Source: Candidatus Methylobacter oryzae
GTDB lineage: Bacteria; Pseudomonadota; Gammaproteobacteria; Methylococcales; Methylomonadaceae
Direction: 5' to 3'
NCBI RefSeq assembly: GCF_003994235.2
Contig: NZ_RYFG02000108.1
Span: 1 to 64,000 of the forward strand
DNA: 64,000 bases
Within the stretch, counting starts at the first letter, position 1, and each line of letters starts with the position of its first letter. This document shows positions 35,501 to 44,723 of this stretch, piece by piece. Position numbers and translations under genes: made by a program. The notes under the pieces are model-generated. The model saw nothing but the letters and a program-made list of their open reading frames with translations. It was not told the DNA's origin and did not search any database.

Positions 35501-36049
35501 TTACGCTTTATATTTGTCCATGGCTTCCAGTTTTGCTATGGCCTCTTTTATTTTGGCTTCAGTCTCGGCATTCAACTGACTGGCTGTATAGATCTTCTCC
35601 AACAATCCCTCTTCAACCAGGGCGTCTTTTATCCAGCGCTTAGTAAATCGATAATTGCCATAAGTCGTCGCAACTTCGCCTGTCTTCGGGTTTTTTAATC
35701 CGTTAGCCTTCGGAGTTGCTGCGGTGGTTTTTTTAGCGGCAGCAGCTTTGGTAGCGGCGGTTTTAGCCGTAGAAGTCTTGACCGTTCCTTTCGGGGCGGT
35801 TGTTTTAGTCGCTGCCGCTTTGGTTGTTACTGATTTTGTTGCTGCAGCCTTAGGGACAACGGTTTTTGTTTCGGCCGGTTTTTCTTTTATAACCGCAGTT
35901 TCCGGTTTTGGCTGCTCTATAGCGGTTGCTTTCGCTTCGGGTTTTGCCGTTGGCGCATTGGATTTAGTCGTTGCTTTTTGTTCGTCTATAACTACATAAA
36001 CAACATAGGCGACAAAGATGGTAGTTAATATAAACAACCCTTCAGTCAT
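35501..36049 (-). CDS. membrane-anchored Ala/Lys/Thr-rich protein of unknown function
   Basis: A 182-residue protein. An N-terminal membrane helix (GLFILTTIFVAYVVYVVI, about residues 4-21) is followed by a ~95-residue low-complexity region of AAATK/TTAAPK-type repeats, like the basic tail of histone H1. A conserved-looking C-terminal domain carries NPKTGEVATTYGNYRFTKRW and IKEAIAKLEAMDKYKA. The basic repeats could bind nucleic acid or polyanions near the membrane. The family was not recognised. It converges with siaC across a shared terminator. Confidence 0.78.
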   Translation of the reverse strand: MTEGLFILTTIFVAYVVYVVIDEQKATTKSNAPTAKPEAKATAIEQPKPETAVIKEKPAETKTVVPKAAATKSVTTKAAATKTTAPKGTVKTSTAKTAATKAAAAKKTTAATPKANGLKNPKTGEVATTYGNYRFTKRWIKDALVEEGLLEKIYTASQLNAETEAKIKEAIAKLEAMDKYKA

Positions 36050-36254
36050 AATGGCTCTCCTCCTCTTAAAAGTTAATTTTTCTTTTTATAGTTTTAAAAT
36101 TAAACATCGCTGGGCAGCAGGTAAAGCAAGCTTTATATAATACAAGCAGGAGCCGTACAGCGAGTGCCGGAATATACCAGAAGCCAGAGGGTAGGGAAAA
36201 CTCTAATTCGAAAAAACTGCAAATCTGTCCGATACTTAGCGCTAAGTCCGGCGG

Positions 36255-37475
36255 CTACCAGGCTATCTGTTTTTTTGCCAGTTTCGGTAAGTCGGCACGC
36301 AGGCCCATCGCGTAATGGTTGAAATAAGACTTTAACCAGGCCGTATTATTAATTGTATCCATTCCTATCGAGCGCAGGTTAGCGAAGGGCTGTGCGCTCA
36401 TAGCGTAGGTTTTGTTCAGTACATCCATGCTCGACATCATGAGTAGATTGTCGCCTTTACGCCAGCGTTCATAACGGCGAAGAAAACGCGAACCGGATAA
36501 CGGCCTTTTTTCTTGTTTGGTTTGGATGATCAGTTCCGCAATTGCGGCGGCGTCCAACAAACCGGCATTGACGCCTTGCCCGGCTAGAGGGTGCATTGCA
36601 TGAGCAGCATCGCCGCAGAGAGCGAAGCGCTGATCGATATAGCGGTTTGCGTATTGAAAGCGTAAAGGAAATGCCGCGCGCGGGCCTACGTCGAGCATCT
36701 TGCCCAAGATTCCAGCGGAAGCTTGTTCAAGAACTTGCAGGAAATCTTGATCGGCAAGCGCCAGATGATTTTTTGCCGTTTCCGAACTTAAAGTCCAGAC
36801 AATCGAAGACTGCCCGTTTTTTAGCGGTAAAAAAGCCAGCGGGCCTTCATCCAGAAAGCGTTGCCAGGCGGTGAATTGATGGCTTTTTTCGGTGCTTACC
36901 GTAGCGACCAGGCCATCCTGGTGATATTCCCAGCCGGTGACCTCAATGCCGGCCATCTTTCTTAAGACGGAATCGCGTCCGTCGGCGGCGATCACCAAGT
37001 CGGCGGCAAGAATCCGGCCGTCTTCCAGCCGTAATTGCCGGCCGTTTTCATCAACTTGCATATCGACAACTTTAGCGGGCGTGATGCACGTGGCCGAAGG
37101 CAAGGTATCCAGCATATCCCAAAGGGCTGCAACGGTGACTCTGTTTTCAACCAGATGGCCTAATTCGGAGAATGCGGTATCGGCACAATCGAAATGCAAT
37201 TCGCCGCCGCCACGGGCATCCCAAACCCGCATGTCCCGGTAGGCGCAAACACCGCGCTGCACCATGCCCGGCCAAGCCCCCAGCATTTCCAGTATATTCC
37301 GGGAGGCTTGGGTTAGGGCCGAGACGCGGATATCGATAGGTTCCGGCGGCCATTGCCGGTCCGGGTTAAAACGCTCCAACAGCGCGACATTGATGCCGCC
37401 GTGTGCGAGGGCGCAGGCCGTTGCCGCCCCGACCATGCCGCCGCCGCAGACTATCACTTCATAACGATCGGTCAT
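36255..37475 (-). CDS. ubiI: ubiquinone-biosynthesis FAD hydroxylase, UbiI/VisC type
   Basis: A 406-residue UbiH/UbiF/COQ6-family monooxygenase. It has the N-terminal FAD motif VCGGGMVGAATACAL, the middle VIAADGRDSVLRKMAG (DG motif), and the second FAD motif GDAAHAMHPLAGQGVNAGLLD. It hydroxylates the polyprenylated ring, C5 in E. coli UbiI; the exact position could differ. Transcribed after ubiH with a 24-base gap, it is last in the ygfB-pepP-ubiH-ubiI operon as in E. coli. Confidence 0.92.
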   Translation of the reverse strand: MTDRYEVIVCGGGMVGAATACALAHGGINVALLERFNPDRQWPPEPIDIRVSALTQASRNILEMLGAWPGMVQRGVCAYRDMRVWDARGGGELHFDCADTAFSELGHLVENRVTVAALWDMLDTLPSATCITPAKVVDMQVDENGRQLRLEDGRILAADLVIAADGRDSVLRKMAGIEVTGWEYHQDGLVATVSTEKSHQFTAWQRFLDEGPLAFLPLKNGQSSIVWTLSSETAKNHLALADQDFLQVLEQASAGILGKMLDVGPRAAFPLRFQYANRYIDQRFALCGDAAHAMHPLAGQGVNAGLLDAAAIAELIIQTKQEKRPLSGSRFLRRYERWRKGDNLLMMSSMDVLNKTYAMSAQPFANLRSIGMDTINNTAWLKSYFNHYAMGLRADLPKLAKKQIAW

Positions 37476-37499
37476 TGCACTCTCTCCTGTTGCATTGGG

Positions 37500-38702
37500 T
37501 TATATAAGGCGGGGCAAGCGCCCTGCCAAGCCCATTGCGTGGCGGGCGAGCCATGTTTTGGCGGCGGGAATATGGTCCAGTATCGCCAGGCCGACGTTTC
37601 TGGCCGCAGCCAATGCCAGCCAGTCGTTGGAAAAAATTTGCACCACGCTATTGGTAAAGCCGATAGTTCGGTCATGATCTTTCTGTCTGGAGTCGGCGTA
37701 AGCCTTTAGAAAATCTGCGGCGCCGATGTCTTGATTCGCCTGATATTGTTTAATGATCATTTCGGCTAGCTGCATAACGTCGCGAAGGCCCAGGTTAAAT
37801 CCCTGGCCGGCAACCGGATGCAGTTGATGCACCGCATTGCCGATAACCACGGTTCTATCGGCGGTCATTTTTTCCGCACGTATCAGTGACAACGGAAAGG
37901 CCCGCCGAGGCGCGGTCAAGCCAAGCCGGCCCAGTCTATAACCGAAGCATTGTTGAAGCGCGGCCAGAAAGTCCGTTTCGCTACCGGACATTAGCCTGTC
38001 GGCATCTTCGCTGGAACGTGTCCAGACCACGGCGCAATGATGAGTACCTATCGGCAACAAGGCTAAGGGCCCGGAAGCGGTAAAGCGCTCGTATGCGACA
38101 TTGTTGTGGGCTAGCGATGATTTTACCGTCGTAACCAACGCAGTTTGCCCGTATTCGATAACGTGCTGGGATATTTCCAGCAAATTACGGACCGAGGAGT
38201 TGCCGCCATCGGCGCCGACCAGCAGCTTGGCGGTTAAAGCCAACGACTCGTCTTCTCTTTTCAGGCTGACATTGACTGAATCATTACCCGCCATCAGCCC
38301 GATCAGCCGGGCAGGGCAAATCAGCTCTATATCGGCCTCACTAACCAGTTGGGCGACATGGGTTTCAATATCCCGCGCAGTGATGACATAACCCAATGCC
38401 TCCACATTTTCTTTTCGCGCCGAAAGCCTGACTTTGCCGAAGTGCCCGCGATCGGAAACATGAATATCTTTGATCGCGGTGGCGGCCCGACTGACGCCTT
38501 GCCAGATATCCAGCGTTTCAAGCATTTTTACGGTGCCGGCAGCCAAGGCCAAAGCCCTGTCGCCTGCCGGAGAGCTGCGATGCTGTTCGCGGGTGTTTGC
38601 TTCAACTATCGCAATCGATAAGCCGCTGTTTTTTAACGCCAAGGCTAGGCAGTTGCCTGCCAAGCCGCCGCCGACAATCAATAAATCATAATCATGTTGC
38701 AT
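37500..38702 (-). CDS. ubiH: 2-octaprenyl-6-methoxyphenol hydroxylase UbiH
   Basis: A 400-residue FAD monooxygenase: IVGGGLAGNCLALAL at the N terminus, LLVGADGGNSSVRNLL in the middle, and GNAVHQLHPVAGQGFNLGLRD near residue 300. It adds the C1 hydroxyl in ubiquinone synthesis. Its start overlaps the pepP stop, and ubiI follows; the order strongly supports UbiH over the other paralogues. Confidence 0.93.
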   Translation of the reverse strand: MQHDYDLLIVGGGLAGNCLALALKNSGLSIAIVEANTREQHRSSPAGDRALALAAGTVKMLETLDIWQGVSRAATAIKDIHVSDRGHFGKVRLSARKENVEALGYVITARDIETHVAQLVSEADIELICPARLIGLMAGNDSVNVSLKREDESLALTAKLLVGADGGNSSVRNLLEISQHVIEYGQTALVTTVKSSLAHNNVAYERFTASGPLALLPIGTHHCAVVWTRSSEDADRLMSGSETDFLAALQQCFGYRLGRLGLTAPRRAFPLSLIRAEKMTADRTVVIGNAVHQLHPVAGQGFNLGLRDVMQLAEMIIKQYQANQDIGAADFLKAYADSRQKDHDRTIGFTNSVVQIFSNDWLALAAARNVGLAILDHIPAAKTWLARHAMGLAGRLPRLI

Positions 38703-40012
38703 CAGCTCGCCTGCATTAAGCTTTCAATTTCCGCAATGGTTTTAGGGACGCCGCCGGTTAATATTTCATGCCCGTCGGCGGTGACCAGCACATCGTCTTC
38801 GATACGTATGCCTATGCCGCGCCATTGCTCGTCAACGGTCTGGCAATCTTCGGGGATATATAATCCCGGTTCGATGGTCAGCACCATGCCGGGCTCCAGC
38901 AAGCGCCATTCCTTGTCCAGTTTATAGTCGCCGACGTCATGCACGTCCATACCCAGCCAGTGACCGATCCTGTGCATGTAAAACTGTTTGTATTTTTCAT
39001 CCTTGATTAGCTTTGACACTTTGCCTTTGAGCAGCCCCAGCGAGACCAAGCCTTTGGTCAGTACCTCAACCGAGGCGTCGTGCGCCAGATGCCATGGAGA
39101 GCCGGGTTTGATCTGTTCGATTGCCGCCGCTTGGGCATCCAAGACCAGTTGGTAAAGCTGTTTTTGCGGTTCGCTAAAGCTTCCGGAAACCGGGAACGTG
39201 CGGGTGATGTCGGCGGCGTAATGATCGCATTCGGCGCCGGCGTCGATTAGCAGTAAATCGCCGCTTTGTAATTTATCGGCATTTTCAGTGTAATGCAGTA
39301 CGCAGGCATTTTTTCCGCCGGCGACAATCGACGGGTAAGCAACCGCACGCAAACCGCCCTGAATAAAGTGATAAATGATTTCCGCCTCTATCTGGTATTC
39401 ATACATGCCGGGTTTGCATTTTTGCATCGCTTTGACATGAGCGTTGGCGGAAACTTCAGCGGCGCGGCGCATCAGCTTCAGCTCTTCGGGGCTCTTGAAT
39501 AGCCGCATCTCGTGAAGGATGTGCTCCAGCGAAGCCAGCTCTCCCGGCGCGGTAACGCCGGTTCTGGACTGGCTGCGGATATGATTTATCCAGACCAGTA
39601 AGTTGTGGTCAAGGTCGGAATCGCGGCCAATCGGATAATAGACCTTGCCTTTGTCTTCGAGCATGCCGGGTAAAATATCGTCCAGATCGTCGATCGGAAA
39701 AGAATCGTCGGCCTTATAATGCGTGGTAGCGCCCTCGAGGCCTGCATGGGCGCCTTCCCACAGGGCTTTTTTCTCATCGAATTCGCGGCAAAACAAAATA
39801 TATTCGCCCTGCTTGCGGCCGGGAATAAAAACAGCCAGGGAATCGGGTTCATTAAAACCGGTCAAATAATAGAAGTCGCTATCTTGACGGAACGGGTAAT
39901 TCACGTCCCGGTTGCGAGTCCTAACCGACGCGCTGCCTATCAATGCAATATTGCCTTTGCCGATATGCTGCATCAACAGCTTGCGGCGTTTTTTAAATTC
40001 GCTTTGTTTCAT
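38702..40012 (-). CDS. pepP: Xaa-Pro aminopeptidase PepP
   Basis: A 436-residue metallopeptidase of family M24B with an N-terminal creatinase-like domain (YPFRQDSDFYYLTGFNEPD) and a pita-bread catalytic domain. Dinuclear metal ligands are in LLIDAGAECDHYAADITRTFP, the MHRIGHWLGMDVHDVG segment and LTIEPGLYIPED. It removes N-terminal residues before proline. It is encoded between ygfB and ubiH, the conserved gammaproteobacterial arrangement. Confidence 0.95.
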   Translation of the reverse strand: MKQSEFKKRRKLLMQHIGKGNIALIGSASVRTRNRDVNYPFRQDSDFYYLTGFNEPDSLAVFIPGRKQGEYILFCREFDEKKALWEGAHAGLEGATTHYKADDSFPIDDLDDILPGMLEDKGKVYYPIGRDSDLDHNLLVWINHIRSQSRTGVTAPGELASLEHILHEMRLFKSPEELKLMRRAAEVSANAHVKAMQKCKPGMYEYQIEAEIIYHFIQGGLRAVAYPSIVAGGKNACVLHYTENADKLQSGDLLLIDAGAECDHYAADITRTFPVSGSFSEPQKQLYQLVLDAQAAAIEQIKPGSPWHLAHDASVEVLTKGLVSLGLLKGKVSKLIKDEKYKQFYMHRIGHWLGMDVHDVGDYKLDKEWRLLEPGMVLTIEPGLYIPEDCQTVDEQWRGIGIRIEDDVLVTADGHEILTGGVPKTIAEIESLMQAS

Positions 40013-40071
40013 TTTTAAATTCAGGTTAAAGGTCTAAGGTTCAAGATAAAAGACAAAATTTTGAAAAATTC

Positions 40072-40605
40072 TTATCTTGGATCTTTTGCCCTGAGCCTTT
40101 CACCTCCGTCATTCAACTCACTGCGCAGCAGCAGAACAGCCGACCTCATGTATTCGGTAATTTCCATGAAATCGCTCTCGTCATCTTCGCCTTCAGCCTC
40201 AATGTCCAGTTTGGTGAATTCGACAATATCTTTTAATATTTCTCTTGCTTCCTCGGACAGGTCGGAAGTGGCATGAGTAAAACCTACTCCCCATAAAAAG
40301 CCTTGGCACCAGTAAACCAGCGCTTCGACCTGCTCGCTCAATGAGGCTTCATCGCCGGGCAAAAGTAAGTCAAACTCAAAATCATCGCTCGCTAATAAGC
40401 TTCGCGTTTCCTCGAATAAACCAACCAGGACCGCTTTGTCTTCATCGGCCACAGGCGCCGCATCGCGGAATAGTTCGGTTAACCATTCAGCGCTTTGAGC
40501 CTGCCCATTGGCGCATAACATGCCTGAGGCCATGCCGTGCGCTTGCGCCGCCGAGAGTCCGGCGTCGCTACGTACAACTATTGTATTAATTATCGAGTAA
40601 GTCAT
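40072..40605 (-). CDS. ygfB: UPF0149/YgfB-family protein
   Basis: A 177-residue acidic protein with the family segments LSAAQAHGMASGMLCANG, EALVYWCQGFLWGVGF and ILKDIVEFTKLDIEAEGEDD, ending in AVLLLRSEL. ATG 40605 is taken; a GTG three codons earlier is possible. YgfB proteins have been linked in Pseudomonas to regulation of a cell-wall recycling amidase. It heads the pepP-ubiH-ubiI operon. Confidence 0.92.
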   Translation of the reverse strand: MTYSIINTIVVRSDAGLSAAQAHGMASGMLCANGQAQSAEWLTELFRDAAPVADEDKAVLVGLFEETRSLLASDDFEFDLLLPGDEASLSEQVEALVYWCQGFLWGVGFTHATSDLSEEAREILKDIVEFTKLDIEAEGEDDESDFMEITEYMRSAVLLLRSELNDGGERLRAKDPR

Positions 40606-40748
40606 AAATTCCACATAATAATTCTATCGCGGACTAAAAATATCGCTTATGCTACCATGATCGTTAACTTGGATAATATTTGTTAATCTTGAATCGCCCG
40701 GTAATGCGTATGTTTTTACGCGTTTCCCTGCAACAACCCAGTATCACC

Positions 40749-40970
40749 ATGACAGAATCGAATCAATCTTTAGAGTTAAAAAAGCTTGAAGAAAAGCTGG
40801 ATCAGCTTATTGAGCAATATGCTCATGTAAAAAACGAAAACAGTTCGCTAAAAATCAAACAGGACTCATTAGTCCGGGAAAAGGCCAAGCTTCTGGAAAA
40901 AACCACGCTGGCCAGAACCCGCGTTGAAGCGATGATTACCCGATTGAAAGCCATGGAGAATGGATCATGA
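40749..40970 (+). CDS. ZapB-like coiled-coil protein (TIGR02449 type)
   Basis: A 73-residue protein that is almost all coiled coil, LKKLEEKLDQLIEQYAHVK to the end. It matches the small coiled-coil proteins encoded just before zapA in many Gammaproteobacteria. It overlaps zapA as ATGA. ATG 40749 is used; an upstream extension to 40680 would add a non-conserved N terminus. It probably bridges ZapA and the nucleoid/Z-ring region like ZapB. Confidence 0.8.
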   Translation: MTESNQSLELKKLEEKLDQLIEQYAHVKNENSSLKIKQDSLVREKAKLLEKTTLARTRVEAMITRLKAMENGS

Positions 40971-41266
40971 ATAAAAGGCCCCAGTCCGTACTGCTGACTA
41001 TCATGGGTAAAGAATATAAAATTGCCTGTGATCCGGACGAACAAAGCGACTTGATTCAGTCGGCCCAACAGCTCGATGCGCAAATGCGTCAAATGAGGGA
41101 TTCGGGCAAAGTGGCCGGCGCCGACAGAATTGCGGTGATGGCGGCGCTTAATTTGGCTCATGAGTTACAACTGATGAAAAGCCAGAATGAGATGCTGAAC
41201 CGGACGTTGGGCGAATGTCTGGCGAAAATGGCTCAGAAGATAGAAAACGTTTTAGAAAATCAGTAA
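40967..41266 (+). CDS. zapA: cell-division protein ZapA
   Basis: A 99-residue protein. The N-terminal beta-hairpin domain (SVLLTIMGKEYKIACDPDEQ) and LIQSAQQLDAQMRQMRDSG are ZapA signatures, followed by AVMAALNLAHELQ and a C-terminal coiled coil. It stabilises FtsZ bundles. The 6S RNA gene follows 20 bases later, the conserved zapA-ssrS order. Confidence 0.93.
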   Translation: MNKRPQSVLLTIMGKEYKIACDPDEQSDLIQSAQQLDAQMRQMRDSGKVAGADRIAVMAALNLAHELQLMKSQNEMLNRTLGECLAKMAQKIENVLENQ

Positions 41267-41285
41267 ACACGCTAAAATAGCGTCC

Positions 41286-41468
41286 TGCATCTCCTGCGGC
41301 GTTCGAGAGTGTGCTGGGTGTTTCCTGAACCTGTTTTAACCCCGGGGGCGGATACCAGTATTGGTGAGCATGCCCGTTTTGTACGGGAAGCCTGATGTGC
41401 CGGCCATGTCCCCACTTGAACCTCCGGTTCAAGGACGAAAGCACATTACGGCGCAGGCGGGAGATGCA
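41286..41468 (+). ncRNA. ssrS: 6S RNA
   Basis: About 183 bases with the 6S architecture. The terminal stem pairs TGCATCTCCTGCG with CGCAGGCGGGAGATGCA. The conserved inner words GGTGAGCATGCCCG and CGGGAAGCCTGATGTG, and the CTTGAACC...GGTTCAAG hairpin, align with E. coli ssrS. The RNA mimics an open promoter and sequesters sigma-70 RNA polymerase in stationary phase. The location just after zapA is the standard one. Exact ends are taken from the closing stem. Confidence 0.93.
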
Positions 41469-41502
41469 CCATAAAATAACCGCTTCCGATAAATAAATCC
41501 CC

Positions 41503-41961
41503 ATGAACTACTGGCTAATGAAATCCGAACCCGATACGTTCGGCATTAATGATTTATACAATAAGCCTAACCGGACCGAGCATTGGGACGGCGTACGTAA
41601 TTATCAGGCCAGGAATATGATGCGGGATGACATGAAATTGGGCGACCAAGTCTTCTTCTATCATTCCAACTGCGATGTGCCGGGCATAGTCGGCATCATG
41701 GAAATAGTTAAAGAAGGCTATCCCGATTTTTCCGCTTTCGATCCGGATGACAAGCATTTCGATTCGAAAAGCGATCCTGAACATCCCCGCTGGATCATGG
41801 TTGACGTTAAATATGTCAAGACCTTGTCCCGCACGATCACGCTGAAAGAATTAAAAGATCGTCAGGAGTTGTCGGGTCTTGCACTGGTAAGGCGCGGCAA
41901 CCGATTATCGATAATGCCTGTTAGCGAAGACCAGTGGAAGTTTATTCTTGCGTTAGAGTAA
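41503..41961 (+). CDS. EVE-domain protein
   Basis: A 152-residue single EVE domain, starting MNYWLMKSEPDTFGINDL with HWDGVRNYQARNMMRDDMKL and GDQVFFYHSNCDVPGIVGI. The EVE fold is PUA-like and binds modified bases such as 5-methylcytosine derivatives in DNA or RNA. It follows 6S RNA, where E. coli carries ygfA (5-formyltetrahydrofolate cyclo-ligase). Its role here is unknown. Confidence 0.93.
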   Translation: MNYWLMKSEPDTFGINDLYNKPNRTEHWDGVRNYQARNMMRDDMKLGDQVFFYHSNCDVPGIVGIMEIVKEGYPDFSAFDPDDKHFDSKSDPEHPRWIMVDVKYVKTLSRTITLKELKDRQELSGLALVRRGNRLSIMPVSEDQWKFILALE

Positions 41962-42196
41962 AAACATGGTTGGGGCTAACGCCTCAATAACACATATCCC
42001 AGGCTAAAAGCTGGTTTGCTTGTAGAACCATTGAATAATAAATAGGGCTCGGAGCAGAGTCCGCTTAATATTAAAAGGCAATTAATAAGAGGTGTTTTAG
42101 TGAGTCAAGTAGTTCGGTCGGCCTTGTCCTTGATAATTTCTTTACAGATAATACCTCTATTATTTTCGCTTCATTACGCTGCTTTTACATCGCCCC
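41962..42196. other. presumed promoter region of the polysaccharide locus
   Basis: About 235 bases before manC. It is T-rich near 42120-42175 and probably carries the promoter of the long sugar-nucleotide operon. No exact boxes or repeats could be assigned. Confidence 0.4.
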
Positions 42197-43627
42197 ATGC
42201 CTGATAAGATGAGGGGTAACAGCTATGCCGTTATTCTTGCCGGAGGTAGCGGCAGCCGCCTTTGGCCGCTTTCGCGTACATTACGTCCAAAGCAATTGCT
42301 CCCGCTCAACGGCGATCAAACCTTATTGCAGCAAACCGCATCGCGCGTGCTGAATCATGTCGATGCCGGCCGTTTGTTGACGGTAACCCATCAAGACCAC
42401 AAGTTCGAAGTCAAAGGCCAACTGGCCGAACTCGATGCCGCGCTGCCGGCTTCGGTACTGGCCGAGCCTTGCGCGCGCAACACGCTGCCCGCAATCGCCT
42501 GGGCGGTTTGGGAAATATTCAAGCAGGACCCGGACGCATTGATCGGCGTGTTTCCGTCCGACCATGCGATTAGCGACGAACACAGCTTTCTTTCCGCCTG
42601 GCGGTCGGCCGAACTCGCGGCCAAACAAGGCTACTTGGTATTGCTCGGCATCACGCCGACCGAGCCGGCGACCGGCTACGGTTATATCCATCCGGGCGCG
42701 TCGTTAAATCTCGACGGCGCGGCCAACCGGGTGTTGAACGTATCCCGCTTCGTCGAAAAACCCGACTTCGATAACGCCAAGCGTTTCGTAGCCGACGGCT
42801 ATTTGTGGAACAGCGGCATGTTCGTATTCCGCGCCGGTGATTTCATGCGGATGCTGGCGCAACATCAGCCGGCGATCCACCAGGCGATTACAGCAATGTC
42901 CGGAGCGTCCGACGTCAAAGCCTGTTACGGCGACCTTCCTAACCTGTCCATCGATTACGGTTTGGCCGAAAAAGCTGGCAAAGTAGCGGTCGTGCCGGTG
43001 GCGATGGGCTGGAACGACCTTGGCAGTTGGGAGTCGATTTACCTGCATCGCGGTAAGGACGAGGCCGGCAATATGACCCAGGGCGACGTATTGACGCTGG
43101 ATACGCAAAACAGCCTGTTGTGGACGTCCCACGGTTTGCTGGCGACGCTGGGCCTCAACAATATCGCCGTGATCCAGACCGCCGACGCGACGCTGGTTTG
43201 CGATCGCAGCCGTTCGGAAGACATCAGGCAAATCGTGGCCGAGGTGCAGAAAAACCATCCGCACTTGACCGAAACGCACTTGACGGTACACCGTCCGTGG
43301 GGCGTTTATACGATTCTTGAAGAAGGTCCTAATTTCAAAATCAAATGCATTGTCGTCAATCCCGGCGCGAAGCTGTCGATGCAAATGCACAAACACCGCT
43401 CCGAGCATTGGGTGGTTGTGTCCGGCATTGCCAAGATTACTAACGGCACGCAGGAAATCCAACTGGAGCCGAACCAATCCACTTATATTCCCAAGACGCA
43501 CAGGCATCGCCTGGAAAATCCGGGCAGCTTCCCGTTGCAAATCATCGAGGTGCAATGCGGCGACTACGTCGGCGAAGACGATATCGTGCGTTTCGACGAT
43601 ACCTACGACAGGGCTTTAAGCCAATGA
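42197..43627 (+). CDS. manC: mannose-1-phosphate guanylyltransferase / mannose-6-phosphate isomerase
   Basis: A 476-residue bifunctional enzyme. The guanylyltransferase domain opens with [20 protein letters not shown] and has [13 protein letters not shown]. The C-terminal cupin isomerase part contains [21 protein letters not shown] and ends near [10 protein letters not shown]. It makes GDP-mannose from fructose-6-phosphate via mannose-6-phosphate, given a phosphomannomutase elsewhere. It opens the locus, and gmd overlaps its stop as ATGA. ATG 42209 is a possible alternative start. Confidence 0.95.
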   Translation: MPDKMRGNSYAVILAGGSGSRLWPLSRTLRPKQLLPLNGDQTLLQQTASRVLNHVDAGRLLTVTHQDHKFEVKGQLAELDAALPASVLAEPCARNTLPAIAWAVWEIFKQDPDALIGVFPSDHAISDEHSFLSAWRSAELAAKQGYLVLLGITPTEPATGYGYIHPGASLNLDGAANRVLNVSRFVEKPDFDNAKRFVADGYLWNSGMFVFRAGDFMRMLAQHQPAIHQAITAMSGASDVKACYGDLPNLSIDYGLAEKAGKVAVVPVAMGWNDLGSWESIYLHRGKDEAGNMTQGDVLTLDTQNSLLWTSHGLLATLGLNNIAVIQTADATLVCDRSRSEDIRQIVAEVQKNHPHLTETHLTVHRPWGVYTILEEGPNFKIKCIVVNPGAKLSMQMHKHRSEHWVVVSGIAKITNGTQEIQLEPNQSTYIPKTHRHRLENPGSFPLQIIEVQCGDYVGEDDIVRFDDTYDRALSQ

Positions 43628-44709
43628 CTAAAATAGCATTAATTACCGGCGTGACCGGGCAGGACGGCGCCTACCTGGCCGAATTGCTGTTGGACAAGGG
43701 CTATGAAGTCCACGGCATCAAACGCCGCAGTTCGCTGTTCAACACCGCGCGTATCGACCATTTGTTCCAAGATCCGCACGAGCAGGGCAAGCCGTTCTAT
43801 TTGCACCACGGCGACATGACCGATTCGTCCAGCCTGACCCATATCATCCAGAAAGTGCAGCCGGACGAAATCTACAACCTGGCTGCGCAAAGCCACGTCG
43901 CGGTTTCGTTCGAGGAGCCGGAATACACCGCCAACTCAGACGCGTTGGGCGCGTTGCGCATCCTGGAAGCAATCCGTATTCTGGGTTTGCAAAATAAGAC
44001 CCGTTTTTACCAGGCGTCCACGTCCGAGTTGTACGGTTTGGTCCAGGAAATCCCGCAAAAAGAAACCACGCCGTTTTATCCGCGTAGCCCTTACGCAGTC
44101 GCCAAGCTGTACGCCTACTGGATCACGGTCAATTACCGCGAAGCCTACGGCATCTACGCCTGCAACGGCATTTTGTTCAACCACGAATCGCCGATACGCG
44201 GCGAAACGTTCGTCACGCGCAAAATCACTCGCGCACTGGCCCGGATCAAGCTGGGCCTGCAAGAATGCCTGTACCTCGGCAACATGAACGCATTGCGCGA
44301 TTGGGGCCACGCCAAGGATTACGTCGAGATGCAATGGCTGATGCTGCAACAGGAGCAGCCGGAAGATTTCGTCATTGCCACCGGCGTGCAATACAGCGTG
44401 CGCGACTTCGTCAATGCGGCGGCCAAAGAGTTGGGCATGGCGATTACCTGGCGCGGCGAAGGCGTCGATGAAAAAGGCTACGACGCATCCGGCAAATGCA
44501 TCGTCGCGGTCGATCCGCGCTATTTCCGTCCGACCGAAGTGGAAACCTTGCTCGGCGATGCAACCAAAGCCCGAACCAGACTCGGTTGGACGCCTAAAAT
44601 CAGTTTCGACGAACTGGTCGGCGAAATGGTTCGCGCCGATCTGGAATCGGCCGAGCGCGACGAGCTGGTCAAGAAGCACGGCTACAACGTGCCGAACTAT
44701 AACGAATAA
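43624..44709 (+). CDS. gmd: GDP-mannose 4,6-dehydratase
   Basis: A 361-residue short-chain dehydrogenase-type enzyme. [19 protein letters not shown] binds NADP, and [20 protein letters not shown] is a Gmd hallmark. The catalytic triad region has QASTSELYG and the [17 protein letters not shown] (YxxxK) motif. [19 protein letters not shown] completes the substrate site. It produces GDP-4-keto-6-deoxymannose, which feeds the ColD- and ColC/Fcl-like enzymes next door. Confidence 0.97.
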   Translation: MTKIALITGVTGQDGAYLAELLLDKGYEVHGIKRRSSLFNTARIDHLFQDPHEQGKPFYLHHGDMTDSSSLTHIIQKVQPDEIYNLAAQSHVAVSFEEPEYTANSDALGALRILEAIRILGLQNKTRFYQASTSELYGLVQEIPQKETTPFYPRSPYAVAKLYAYWITVNYREAYGIYACNGILFNHESPIRGETFVTRKITRALARIKLGLQECLYLGNMNALRDWGHAKDYVEMQWLMLQQEQPEDFVIATGVQYSVRDFVNAAAKELGMAITWRGEGVDEKGYDASGKCIVAVDPRYFRPTEVETLLGDATKARTRLGWTPKISFDELVGEMVRADLESAERDELVKKHGYNVPNYNE

Positions 44710-44723
44710 TCGCGAAGATCAGC

